NCBI RefSeq assembly: GCF_000498475.1
Contig: NZ_AVBI01000001.1
Coordinates: forward strand, 434,001 to 498,000
Length of the DNA stretch: 64,000 nt
Origin: Flavobacterium cauense R2A-7
GTDB taxonomy: Bacteria > Bacteroidota > Bacteroidia > Flavobacteriales > Flavobacteriaceae
Reading direction: 5' to 3'
In this document: piece by piece, positions 54,311 through 62,767 of the stretch
Layout: each line of letters begins with the position of its first letter
Position numbering within the stretch: position 1 is the stretch's first letter
Program-made: the position numbers and the translations under genes
Notes under the pieces: generated by a model
Databases searched by the model: none
Seen by the model: the letters and a program-made list of their open reading frames with translations, nothing else
Told to the model about the DNA's origin: nothing

Positions 54311-55630
54311 ATGTACAGGATTAAAAAACTGATAAACAACCACCTCTTCATGAGTGCCTTTTATAAAGGCTTTTCGGGTTTATCATTGTTTGTTTCCATT
54401 CCCATACTGATGCAGTATCTGGGCACCACCAATTACGGGGTTTGGGTACTGATTTTTACCTTATTCCAGCTAGTTTTGTTAATGGACTTCGGATTGGCGA
54501 GTGTTTTAAAAACGAAAATTCCGGAATTGGAATATTCGGGAAACATTGGAAAAGTAAATGCCTATATAAAATCGACCTATAAAATATCCGGTTACATTGC
54601 CTTAGCGCTGTTCTCTATGGCGGTACTTTTTTTCTGGCTTTTTGATGTTAAATCCCTACTGAAGATTCCTTTTGAAAGTGGTTTTGTTACTCGGATTTTT
54701 CTTCTGAACATCTTTTTTTTCTGTCTGAACTTCATAATGAATACCCACAAAGCTCTTTTTGTAAGTGTTCATAGGGGAAAATATGCCGAACAATCCATTG
54801 CGGTAAACCAAATCGTCTTTCTGATTGCCTTACTCCTTCCGGTAATTGTTTTTACCGATCAGTCCGATGAAACCAAACTTTATACCATCAGTATTCTAAA
54901 CGGAATCGCTTGTTTTCTGGTAAACTTCGCCTATACGGTCTATTTTTTCAAAACCGAAAAATATACCCTGTTCACTTCTGAAAAACTGGATAAAAACTAC
55001 CTCAAGGACATTTTACTGTTAGGCATAAAATATATGGCGATACAAGTCGGCACACTGTTCCTGTTTTCTTCCGACAATTATATACTGGCCTATTTTTTTG
55101 GTCCGAAAGAGATTGTTCCTTATGAGATTGTTTCCAAATATTTTCAATTCCCGCTAATGATTCTTATGGCTGGTATGGCGCCTTTATGGTCCATCTTTAC
55201 CAAAAACTATCTGGAAAAAAATCAGCTTGTTTTGAAATCCACTTTCAGAAAATTCAATTATTTTTTTGTTTTAATTCTGGCTGGGGTACTGCTTTGTGTT
55301 CTGATTGCACCTCCCGTTTTTAAACTTTGGATCTCCGAAGACTTTTCCGTTCCGCTTTTTTTACTAATTATGGTAGCGATAATGACCGCTTTACGAATTT
55401 TCAGCACTTTTTACAGTTACTTTTTCAGTGGAATTGGAAATCTAAAAAGTTATTTACTACTTTTATCGGCTAGTGTCGTAGTAAAAATTCCACTCTCCTA
55501 TTATTTTATTACATTAGGGTTTGGAATATCGAGTGTGGTTATGACCTCTGGACTTTGTTTGTTGGTATGGTGCATCCTACAACCGATCCAAGCCTATAAA
55601 ATTGTGTCTAAATTAAAGATTGATGAATAA
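54311..55630 (+). CDS. Wzx-type flippase of the glycan locus
   Basis: The 439-residue membrane protein has about 12 hydrophobic helices. The N terminus SAFYKGFSGLSLFVSIPILM with YLGTTNYGVWVLIFTLFQLV is the typical polysaccharide transporter start. It should move the undecaprenyl-linked repeat unit to the periplasm. Unlike the flippase at 24256-25722, it is embedded in a variable-looking glycan operon, so it is the better candidate for O-antigen or capsule export. The following gene overlaps its end by 8 nt. Confidence 0.88.
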   Translation: MYRIKKLINNHLFMSAFYKGFSGLSLFVSIPILMQYLGTTNYGVWVLIFTLFQLVLLMDFGLASVLKTKIPELEYSGNIGKVNAYIKSTYKISGYIALALFSMAVLFFWLFDVKSLLKIPFESGFVTRIFLLNIFFFCLNFIMNTHKALFVSVHRGKYAEQSIAVNQIVFLIALLLPVIVFTDQSDETKLYTISILNGIACFLVNFAYTVYFFKTEKYTLFTSEKLDKNYLKDILLLGIKYMAIQVGTLFLFSSDNYILAYFFGPKEIVPYEIVSKYFQFPLMILMAGMAPLWSIFTKNYLEKNQLVLKSTFRKFNYFFVLILAGVLLCVLIAPPVFKLWISEDFSVPLFLLIMVAIMTALRIFSTFYSYFFSGIGNLKSYLLLLSASVVVKIPLSYYFITLGFGISSVVMTSGLCLLVWCILQPIQAYKIVSKLKIDE

Positions 55631-56363
55631 ATTCATATATAAAAATAAAAGTATTTTATTAAAATTAAAACGATTGTTCAACGCCGTTACCGGTATCGAA
55701 ATCGTAAAATACCCAACCGATGAGCTCTCAAGACGCATCGCTTTATTAAAACACCATAACATTGATGCCATCTTGGACATTGGCGCCAATATTGGTCAAT
55801 ATGGTGGTGAAATGCGCAATCTTGGCTTTAAAGGCACCATCTTTTCTTTTGAACCGATGAAAGAAGCCTACGGAAAACTGGTGAAAAATGCCGCTGGGGA
55901 TTCCAACTGGAAAACATTCAATTTTTCTATTGGGGAAAAAGACGGGCAAACCACCATTAATGTGGCCAAAAATTCTGTGAGTAGTTCTTTGCTCGATAAC
56001 CTGCCGCAATTAACCGAAAGCGCTCCCGAAGCCGCTTTTGTTGAAAAAGAAACAATCGAAATCCGAAAACTGGACAGCATTTTTGATGAGTTGAATTTAA
56101 CAAATAAAAACGTTTATCTTAAAATTGATACTCAGGGATACGAAGAAATGGTTTTGCTTGGTGCTCAAGAAAGTCTGAAAAAAGTGAAAGGAATTCAGAT
56201 TGAAATGTCTTTTATCCCTTCTTACAAAGGCACGCTCACTTTTGAAGAAATTAAAACCCGATTAACAAATTCAGGATTTCAGCTGGTTGCCATTGAAAAC
56301 GGCTTCTATGACAGAAAAACCGGAAAACAACTTGAAGTAGATGGGATTTTCTACAGAAAATAA
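55623..56363 (+). CDS. FkbM-family methyltransferase
   Basis: In this 246-residue protein the SAM-binding motif is ILDIGANIGQYGGEMR (about residues 52-67), with ISFEPMKEAYGKL-like FSFEPMKEAYGKLVKN, KLDSIFDELN and the FkbM signature LKIDTQGYEEMVLLGAQ. FkbM enzymes O-methylate sugars, commonly in glycan loci. The ATG at 55623 is preferred over the TTG one codon earlier. It overlaps the flippase stop, indicating co-translation. Confidence 0.92.
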   Translation: MNKFIYKNKSILLKLKRLFNAVTGIEIVKYPTDELSRRIALLKHHNIDAILDIGANIGQYGGEMRNLGFKGTIFSFEPMKEAYGKLVKNAAGDSNWKTFNFSIGEKDGQTTINVAKNSVSSSLLDNLPQLTESAPEAAFVEKETIEIRKLDSIFDELNLTNKNVYLKIDTQGYEEMVLLGAQESLKKVKGIQIEMSFIPSYKGTLTFEEIKTRLTNSGFQLVAIENGFYDRKTGKQLEVDGIFYRK

Positions 56364-56375
56364 TCAATCATAATT

Positions 56376-57101
56376 ATGACTTTTAAAACACTTTCAATAA
56401 TTATCCCGGCCTATAATGAAGGGAGAACGATTCACTTTATTCTGGATAAACTTAAAGCCGTTACACTGGAAAGCGAAATAGATAAGGAAGTAATCATCAT
56501 TAACGATTGTTCGAAAGACAATACCGAAGAAGCTATTTTGGCCTACATGGCCAACAATCCGGAATTAAACATTCAATACTTCAAACACGAAGTAAACAAA
56601 GGAAAAGGAGCTGCATTGCATACCGGTATACAAAAAGCAACCGGAGAATACCTGATTATTCAGGATGCCGATTTAGAATACGATCCACAAGAATACAATT
56701 TACTTTTAAAACCCATACTGAACGGTTTTGCCGATGTAGTATACGGTTCCCGATTCATGGGCGGTAATCCGCATCGTATTTCCTTTTTCTGGCATACCAT
56801 CGGGAACAAGTTCTTAACGTTCTTCTCCAACATGTTTACCAATCTGAATCTTTCCGATATGGAAACCTGTTATAAGCTTTTCAAAACCAGTATTATACAA
56901 GGCATCCCGTTAAGAGAAAACCGTTTTGGTTTCGAACCGGAAGTGACCGCTAAAATTTCTAGAATTCCCAATATCCGAATCTATGAAGTGGGGATTTCTT
57001 ATTACGGTCGTACCTATGAAGAAGGAAAAAAAATTGGTTGGAAAGATGGGGTAAGAGCCATTTATTGTATTCTGAAATATGGTCTTTTAAAAATAAAATA
57101 A
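56376..57101 (+). CDS. Glycosyltransferase family 2, DPM1-like
   Basis: The 241-residue GT-A enzyme starts [20 protein letters not shown]; the donor-binding region reads [19 protein letters not shown] and the metal site is [12 protein letters not shown]. The later motif [15 protein letters not shown] is typical of the dolichol/polyprenyl-phosphate mannose or glucose synthase subgroup. It likely makes a polyprenyl-phosphate sugar donor, which fits the GT39-like membrane enzyme two genes downstream. No membrane helices of its own are evident. Confidence 0.9.
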   Translation: MTFKTLSIIIPAYNEGRTIHFILDKLKAVTLESEIDKEVIIINDCSKDNTEEAILAYMANNPELNIQYFKHEVNKGKGAALHTGIQKATGEYLIIQDADLEYDPQEYNLLLKPILNGFADVVYGSRFMGGNPHRISFFWHTIGNKFLTFFSNMFTNLNLSDMETCYKLFKTSIIQGIPLRENRFGFEPEVTAKISRIPNIRIYEVGISYYGRTYEEGKKIGWKDGVRAIYCILKYGLLKIK

Positions 57102-57102
57102 C

Positions 57103-57819
57103 ATGATTAAAGAGATTGATGTAGAAGGGCTAACCACTTTAACGGTAATTGAAAAAGCTGATCGTTTTAACAATTGGATGTATACCACAATTGCGCCGCA
57201 TTGTACTGGAAAAATACTTGAAATCGGGAGTGGTATCGGCAATATTTCGCAGTTTTTTATCAAAAACAACCAAGATATTACGTTGAGTGACTTAAGAGAT
57301 AATTACTGTGAAATTTTAAAACAGAAATTTTCCAATGATGTAATTAAAGTCGATTTGGTTCACCCGAATTTTGAAGAGGAATACAAGGATTTGTTAGCGA
57401 CTTTCGATACCGTTTTCGCCTTAAATGTAGTAGAACATATCAAAGATGATGTGCAGGCGATTGCCAACTGCAAGAGACTATTAAAACAAAACGGAACCTT
57501 ATTGATTTTGGTTCCGGCGTACCAGTTTCTATTTAACAACTTCGATGTAGAGTTGGAACATTTCAGAAGGTATACGCAAAAAGGATTAAAGTCAATCATT
57601 CAGAAAAACAATCTTACCACTATAAAAGAATTCTCTTTTAATTTTATCGGGATATTCGGTTGGTATTTTTCGGGCAATATTTTGAAAAAGAAAACCATTC
57701 CGGAAGGCCAAATGGGTTTTTTCAACCTATTTGTACCTATTTTCAAGTTAGCGGATTTTGTTACTTTCAGAAAAATTGGTTTGTCCGTAATTAATGTATC
57801 GGTTAAAAAAGAATCTTAG
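57103..57819 (+). CDS. Class I SAM-dependent methyltransferase
   Basis: The 238-residue protein has motif I ILEIGSGIGNISQFF (about residues 38-52), motif II DITLSDLRDNY and the post-motif FDTVFALNVVEHIKDDVQAI. The C-terminal part (PEGQMGFFNLFVPIFKLADFV) is hydrophobic and may touch the membrane or a lipid substrate. It sits 1 nt after the DPM1-like gene and 11 nt before the GT39-like gene, so it may modify the sugar or lipid carrier of that step. The substrate is not known. Confidence 0.87.
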   Translation: MIKEIDVEGLTTLTVIEKADRFNNWMYTTIAPHCTGKILEIGSGIGNISQFFIKNNQDITLSDLRDNYCEILKQKFSNDVIKVDLVHPNFEEEYKDLLATFDTVFALNVVEHIKDDVQAIANCKRLLKQNGTLLILVPAYQFLFNNFDVELEHFRRYTQKGLKSIIQKNNLTTIKEFSFNFIGIFGWYFSGNILKKKTIPEGQMGFFNLFVPIFKLADFVTFRKIGLSVINVSVKKES

Positions 57820-57830
57820 AATTTAAAACT

Positions 57831-59747
57831 ATGCTGATTTTTATTTGCTTTCTTCAGTTAATAATAACCTTGTTTTATTTGCAGCCAAAAAAAACAATGG
57901 GGGAGTTAATCGTAAAATCTGCGTTGATTTTTTCAGGTTTTATAGTCTTGCTAACCGAAATATTAAGTCTGTTTAAAGCAATAAATCTGACGGCATTAAT
58001 AATTAGTTGGTCGTTCTTTTCAATCATTTTATTGTATTTTCTGTATAAAAACAGGGAAAACTTCTTTTCACTAATACGTAGCAAGAAAAGCGATTTCGTA
58101 AAAAAATACCAAACCTTATATGTTTATGAAAAACTGCTTTTAGTAATCATAACCATATTTGTCTTATTGCTCCTTTTTCAAGGGATAATTTATCCGCCCA
58201 ATAACTGGGACTCCCTAACCTATCACATGCCAAGAATAATGTATTGGATTGGCAATGAATCGGTTGCTCATTTCCCATCACATATTTTAAGGCATTTGTA
58301 CCAGCCTCCATTTGCTGAATACTTTATCTTGAATCTTAATTTACTAAACGGAAATGATTATTTTTCAAATACGGTTCAACTGCTATATTTAATTCTTACT
58401 TTCTTTTCCATTTGGCTTTTATTAACACAGTTAGCCATCTCTAGATTCTATAAAATTCTAGCCCTGTTTATAGCAATTACAATACCTGCAGTCGAGTTGC
58501 AAGCTACTACCACAAAAAATGATATTGTGTGTTCTTTTTTTATACTAACAGCAATCGTATTTTGCATTAAAACCTATTATTCAAATAATTTCTCAAATTT
58601 CCTGTATCTCGGTTTGGCAATCGGTTTGGCCATGTTAACAAAAGGAACTGCATACCTTTTCCTGGCACCGATTCTTGCTGTTTATGGATGGCTGTTGCTT
58701 ATCAAAATTATCAAAACAAAAGATTTCAAACTTCTTCTAAATGGCTTTGCTGTAGTTCTAGTAATACTCTCAATAAACATAAGTCACTTTACAAGAAATT
58801 ACAAAATAGAAGGCAATATTCTTAATATCGATAAAAATGAAGCTTTGGCCTTCTCAAACCAAAAAATGGATGGAAAACTGTTGTTGTCGAATCTGTTAAA
58901 AAACGTTGGGCTACATTTGGGATACCCTATAGAAACAAAAGCGGATGCCGGTATCCGAAAATTACATACGTTAATGAATGTCCCTATTGACAATCCAGAC
59001 ACCAACTATTATAACATTAAATACGATGGTCCGAAAGAAAATACTACCAATGAAGATTTAATTCCCAATCTTTCCCATTTAATTTTATTTCTAGTATCCT
59101 TAAGTGCTCTATCGTTAATTTGTTTTAAAAAATTCAAAGAGAACATTTCCTCCTTTTTACTCATTCTGATAATTCTTTCGCAAATAATTCTTTTTTCAGC
59201 CATTTTAAAGTGGCAGCCATGGCACACGAGACTTCATATCCCTATTTTTTTGTTAATTGTTATCCTTATTAGCCTAACGATTGAAAAATCGAAATTGGCC
59301 CGTTTCTTTACGATAGGCAGTTTACCCATTTTATTTTTCAGTTTTTGTTTTTATTTTCTTTACAACAACGTCAGACCCATAATTACAAACCCGATTTACA
59401 CAAAAGACATTTGTTTGAGTGACTCTAGGTACAAAAAATATTTTGCCCATCAATTACATCTCTATCCCGAATATTCAATCATTTTGGATAAAATATATTC
59501 TTCAAACCCAAAAAAAATAGGGTTAATAATTTCAGATTGGGAGTATCCTTTCTTGTCTGATTTCTATTATGATAAATTGAAAATTACGGCAATAAATGTT
59601 AACAATGTAACCGCTAAAATACCTCAGGACGATTCCAATATTGATGTGATTGTTTCAAATTCAGTAAAACAAAATTTTATTGCATTCAAAGGAAAAAACT
59701 ATTACAACCAAACGCCTGACAACGTTTCCATTTGGTTTTACAAATAA
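57831..59747 (+). CDS. Polytopic glycosyltransferase, GT39/ArnT-like
   Basis: In this 638-residue protein about 12-13 membrane helices are followed by a soluble C-terminal part (about residues 520-638). The first periplasmic loop contains NNWDSLTYHMPRIMYW and HLYQPPFAEYFI, the acidic/aromatic pattern of GT-C enzymes using polyprenyl-phosphate sugars. It would transfer sugar to glycan or protein on the periplasmic side. The nearby DPM1-like GT2 could supply the donor. The gene is more AT-rich than gmd/fcl, typical of recently acquired glycan genes. Confidence 0.8.
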   Translation: MLIFICFLQLIITLFYLQPKKTMGELIVKSALIFSGFIVLLTEILSLFKAINLTALIISWSFFSIILLYFLYKNRENFFSLIRSKKSDFVKKYQTLYVYEKLLLVIITIFVLLLLFQGIIYPPNNWDSLTYHMPRIMYWIGNESVAHFPSHILRHLYQPPFAEYFILNLNLLNGNDYFSNTVQLLYLILTFFSIWLLLTQLAISRFYKILALFIAITIPAVELQATTTKNDIVCSFFILTAIVFCIKTYYSNNFSNFLYLGLAIGLAMLTKGTAYLFLAPILAVYGWLLLIKIIKTKDFKLLLNGFAVVLVILSINISHFTRNYKIEGNILNIDKNEALAFSNQKMDGKLLLSNLLKNVGLHLGYPIETKADAGIRKLHTLMNVPIDNPDTNYYNIKYDGPKENTTNEDLIPNLSHLILFLVSLSALSLICFKKFKENISSFLLILIILSQIILFSAILKWQPWHTRLHIPIFLLIVILISLTIEKSKLARFFTIGSLPILFFSFCFYFLYNNVRPIITNPIYTKDICLSDSRYKKYFAHQLHLYPEYSIILDKIYSSNPKKIGLIISDWEYPFLSDFYYDKLKITAINVNNVTAKIPQDDSNIDVIVSNSVKQNFIAFKGKNYYNQTPDNVSIWFYK

Positions 59748-59756
59748 AATATTATT

Positions 59757-60926
59757 GTGCAATTTTCAGTCAAAAAATATCTTCTGTATTCTTCGGTGTT
59801 TGCCATTTTCACCGAGGCCTTTTTCTTTAATTTCATTATTGACTGGAAGCTGTTGTATCTTATCATTATTGTCAATTATTTTATACTGGCACAAACCCAA
59901 AAAATAAGGCTGAACAATTTTTTCTTATTTCTTATAGGAGCTTTATTTATTCATGGGCTTATTGTCAACACACTAATTGGAGTGCCCCCCAACTATATGA
60001 TTGCGCAGCTTATCGGGATTAGTATTATCAGTATCTATTATTATAATTTTATTCCGCTCTATGACAAAAACGACATCATCGCAGTATATGTTAAACTCTC
60101 GCTCTATGCTGCCATAATCGGATATGTTTTTTACTTCTTAAACATCAATCTTAACGACGGAAGACTACAGAGTATTTTCAAAGAACCGGCACACTATGTC
60201 ATTGTGGTAATACCGGCTTGTTTTTACTTTTTGAAACAAAAAAACTATATCGCTTTTGCCACTATTTTCGGAACTCTTATTTTATCAAACTCTTCCCTAG
60301 GTTACATTGGTTGTGCCTTAATGTTCATCATCCCTAACCTGAATCTAAAACGACTGGCCTATTTTGCCGCCTCCGTTCCGGTAATCCTTGCGACATTTTA
60401 TTATGTATATACCGAATACCCTTTCTTTCAGCTTAGAGTAAACGACACCTATGAATCCCTAAATTCCGTGAATACCGGAAAATTTAATGAGTATACGAAT
60501 TTGAGTTCCTATGCACTTCTAAGCAACATCTTTGTTGCCAAGGAAAACATAAAAGACCATCCGTTTGGGAGCGGTATCGGCAGTCATGTTTACATGCACC
60601 GCTCTGTTTACAGTAAGGAAATGCGACCGCCGGAGTATCTAATCAAACAAAATCTGGAAAAAATAAACTCCAATGATGCCAACTCCCTTTTTACGAGAAT
60701 GATGTCCGAATTGGGAATATTAGGCTTTATCGCCGTAATTTTATTTCTGATTAAAACCCTACCGGTTTTCAATGACAAGCGATTCATTCTTTCTCAGGGG
60801 ATTTTTATTTATTTTTTATTGAAATTATTCCGGGACGGACATTATTTTCCACCGGAACTGTTTTTCTTTGTGTGGTTCTTTTATTTTGATTTTTTCCGAG
60901 CGGAGAAGAACGCAGCATCGGAATAA
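59757..60926 (+). CDS. Second O-antigen polymerase/ligase-like membrane protein
   Basis: The 389-residue protein starts from GTG at 59757 and has about ten membrane helices. The large periplasmic loop (about residues 225-325) includes DHPFGSGIGSHVYMHRS and NDANSLFTRMMSELGILGF, the pattern of Wzy polymerases. Sequence differs strongly from the Wzy/WaaL-like protein at 50393-51712, so one may polymerise and the other ligate. It follows the GT39-like gene by 9 nt. Confidence 0.8.
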   Translation: MQFSVKKYLLYSSVFAIFTEAFFFNFIIDWKLLYLIIIVNYFILAQTQKIRLNNFFLFLIGALFIHGLIVNTLIGVPPNYMIAQLIGISIISIYYYNFIPLYDKNDIIAVYVKLSLYAAIIGYVFYFLNINLNDGRLQSIFKEPAHYVIVVIPACFYFLKQKNYIAFATIFGTLILSNSSLGYIGCALMFIIPNLNLKRLAYFAASVPVILATFYYVYTEYPFFQLRVNDTYESLNSVNTGKFNEYTNLSSYALLSNIFVAKENIKDHPFGSGIGSHVYMHRSVYSKEMRPPEYLIKQNLEKINSNDANSLFTRMMSELGILGFIAVILFLIKTLPVFNDKRFILSQGIFIYFLLKLFRDGHYFPPELFFFVWFFYFDFFRAEKNAASE

Positions 60927-60943
60927 TTTTAACAGTACCTCAA

Positions 60944-62032
60944 ATGCCAAAATCAATACTGCATATAACCGAAAAGATAAATAAGGAGAGTGGTGGATTA
61001 CGCACCGTAATAACCAATCTAAATGATTATCTGAACTCAGCAACCGGATTTGATTCTTCCATTATTACTTTTGCTATGGAAGATCATGATGCGTTTCAAT
61101 TGTTTGATGTTTCTAAACCCGGTGCCTGGTTGTATTCCAAATCCTTTAAAAACTACTTAAACCAACTTGACACTTCCAATACCATCTTACATTTGCATGG
61201 TGTTTGGATGTATCAACAATACATTTCCTCCAAAACAGCGGTTAAAAAAAACATCCCCTACCTTTTAAGTAGTCATGGAATGTTGGAAAAGTATCTTTTA
61301 CAACAGGGAAGGCTAAAAAAAACCCTGTACTGCAAATACATTTTAAAAGATATTTTAAAAAATGCCAATTACCTCCACGCCATAACTCCTATTGAGAGCG
61401 AATCGCTGTTTAGATTGTCGGGGGGAAATAAAAATATCGTGGAAATTCCGAATCTCATTCATTACAGCTCGATTCCCCAAGAAGTAACCTACAATCCTAA
61501 TGAAGAATACATCCTCTATTTGGGGCGTTTTCATTCGGTAAAGGGTTTGGATATTTTACTCGAGGCCTATGAAAAAATCGACAACAAAAAAATACAATTA
61601 TTACTGATTGGTCCGCATTCGGAATTAAAAGAAAGTCTGGAAAACAGGATTATCGAAAAAGGCATGCAGCACAAAGTTTTTTTTAAGGATTTTGTCAGTG
61701 GAATCGAAAAATTTAACGTGTTTAAAAATGCAAAAGTTTTTGTTGCCCCTTCGTATTCCGAAGTAATCGGAATGGTAAATTTGGAAGCAGCAGCCTGTAA
61801 AGTACCTGTGATATCCACTTATAATACAGGATTACATCCCAACTGGAATACCAGTGGCGGTATTCTTATAAAACCCCAATTGGATGCATTAGTAAGCGCA
61901 TTGAACAATGCTGTGAACTGGGATACTACTGAAAGAATCGCCCGCGGAAATCAATTGGCCGATTTTGTCTTACAAAATTACAGTTGGGAAAAGAAAGGTG
62001 TTTTGTGGGAGCAGCTTTACAATACGCTTTAG
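60944..62032 (+). CDS. Glycosyltransferase family 4
   Basis: The 362-residue GT-B enzyme starts SILHITEKINKESGGLRTVI; the acceptor domain contains LHLHGVWMYQQYISSKTAVK and SSHGMLEKYLLQQGRLKK, and the donor domain EYILYLGRFHSVKGLDILLEAY-like stretch (positions about 185-206) and APSYSEVIGMVNLEAAACKVPV with the usual E-x7-E catalytic/donor pattern. Last gene of the nine-gene operon. The sugar is not known. Confidence 0.9.
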   Translation: MPKSILHITEKINKESGGLRTVITNLNDYLNSATGFDSSIITFAMEDHDAFQLFDVSKPGAWLYSKSFKNYLNQLDTSNTILHLHGVWMYQQYISSKTAVKKNIPYLLSSHGMLEKYLLQQGRLKKTLYCKYILKDILKNANYLHAITPIESESLFRLSGGNKNIVEIPNLIHYSSIPQEVTYNPNEEYILYLGRFHSVKGLDILLEAYEKIDNKKIQLLLIGPHSELKESLENRIIEKGMQHKVFFKDFVSGIEKFNVFKNAKVFVAPSYSEVIGMVNLEAAACKVPVISTYNTGLHPNWNTSGGILIKPQLDALVSALNNAVNWDTTERIARGNQLADFVLQNYSWEKKGVLWEQLYNTL

Positions 62033-62050
62033 AAAAACACCTCCACAAAT

Positions 62051-62086
62051 AAAAAACCCGCGATTTCTTTGAGAAGACCGCGGGTT
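62051..62086 (-). terminator. Terminator of the lipoprotein gene at 62165-62644
   Basis: AACCCGCG (62055-62062) / CGCGGGTT (62079-62086) forms an 8-bp GC-rich stem with a T6 run on the minus strand. It may also slow the plus-strand operon, but a T run is weak on that strand. Confidence 0.8.
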
Positions 62087-62164
62087 GTATAAATAAGCTC
62101 CTATTCTTGGAACCGTCAATTCTTTAGTTTAATGGCAACAACTCTTCAAGTTTTGCATTACCCC

Positions 62165-62644
62165 CTAATCCTGGAGGATAAGTTTTATCATGGTTAATAC
62201 AAATGCAACTGCTTTTTCATCCCAAGACAATCCTTCGTTAGCATCGAAATAACCACCATATAATGTACCGTTCTCAAAACAGAAAACTCCTTTGTTAACA
62301 ATGTTAAGAGTATTGATTTTTACTGTTTTTTGTTCTTTGTTAGTACTTAATGTAATCTTTACGTTTTGCAAAGACACGCCTGCAGGGATTTTAATATCCA
62401 ATTTTTGAGCCAAAGGATTACCTTTTACTTTGAATTCAATTGGACCATCTTCTTTCCAATAGCCGTCAAGTTTGTAAACAACTTTTAATACGTCATCTTT
62501 TTCGTAAATTGCTTCAAGAACTACAGAATATTGGTCTTTTTCAACAGCAACTTCTTTTTTAGCTTCGTCTTTGTTTGCTTCCTTATCACGTCCGCATGAA
62601 GCCAAAACTACTGTTGCTAAAAACAATAAAACTATTTTTTTCAT
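62165..62644 (-). CDS. Lipoprotein of unknown function
   Basis: In this 159-residue lipoprotein the signal MKKIVLLFLATVVLASC (Cys17) is followed by GRDKEANKDEAKKEV, a charged linker. The mature part looks beta-rich (YSVVLEAIYEKDDVLKVVYKL, IEFKVKGNPLAQKLDIKI, NVKITLSTNKEQKTVKI). No known domain recognised. It interrupts two same-direction glycan segments on the opposite strand and has its own promoter and terminator, so it is an independent unit. Confidence 0.78.
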   Translation of the reverse strand: MKKIVLLFLATVVLASCGRDKEANKDEAKKEVAVEKDQYSVVLEAIYEKDDVLKVVYKLDGYWKEDGPIEFKVKGNPLAQKLDIKIPAGVSLQNVKITLSTNKEQKTVKINTLNIVNKGVFCFENGTLYGGYFDANEGLSWDEKAVAFVLTMIKLILQD

Positions 62645-62663
62645 TTTTTTAAAATTTTACACG

Positions 62664-62691
62664 CAAATGTATTATAAAAAACAATACGCAA
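62664..62691 (-). promoter_or_regulatory. Promoter of the lipoprotein gene
   Basis: On the minus strand TTG (62691-62689), a 17-nt spacer and TACATTTG (62671-62664) match the consensus; predicted leader about 14 nt. Confidence 0.6.
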
Positions 62692-62738
62692 AAATATTTT
62701 TTTTAACTTTTTACATTCACAAAACCTATAAAAAACTA

Positions 62739-62746
62739 TACATTTG
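62739..62746 (+). promoter_or_regulatory. -7 box of the last glycosyltransferase gene
   Basis: TACATTTG is identical to the divergent promoter's -7 box and lies 21 nt before the ATG at 62768. No -33 TTG is seen. Confidence 0.45.
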
Positions 62747-62767
62747 CGAATCATATTACTTTCTTCC

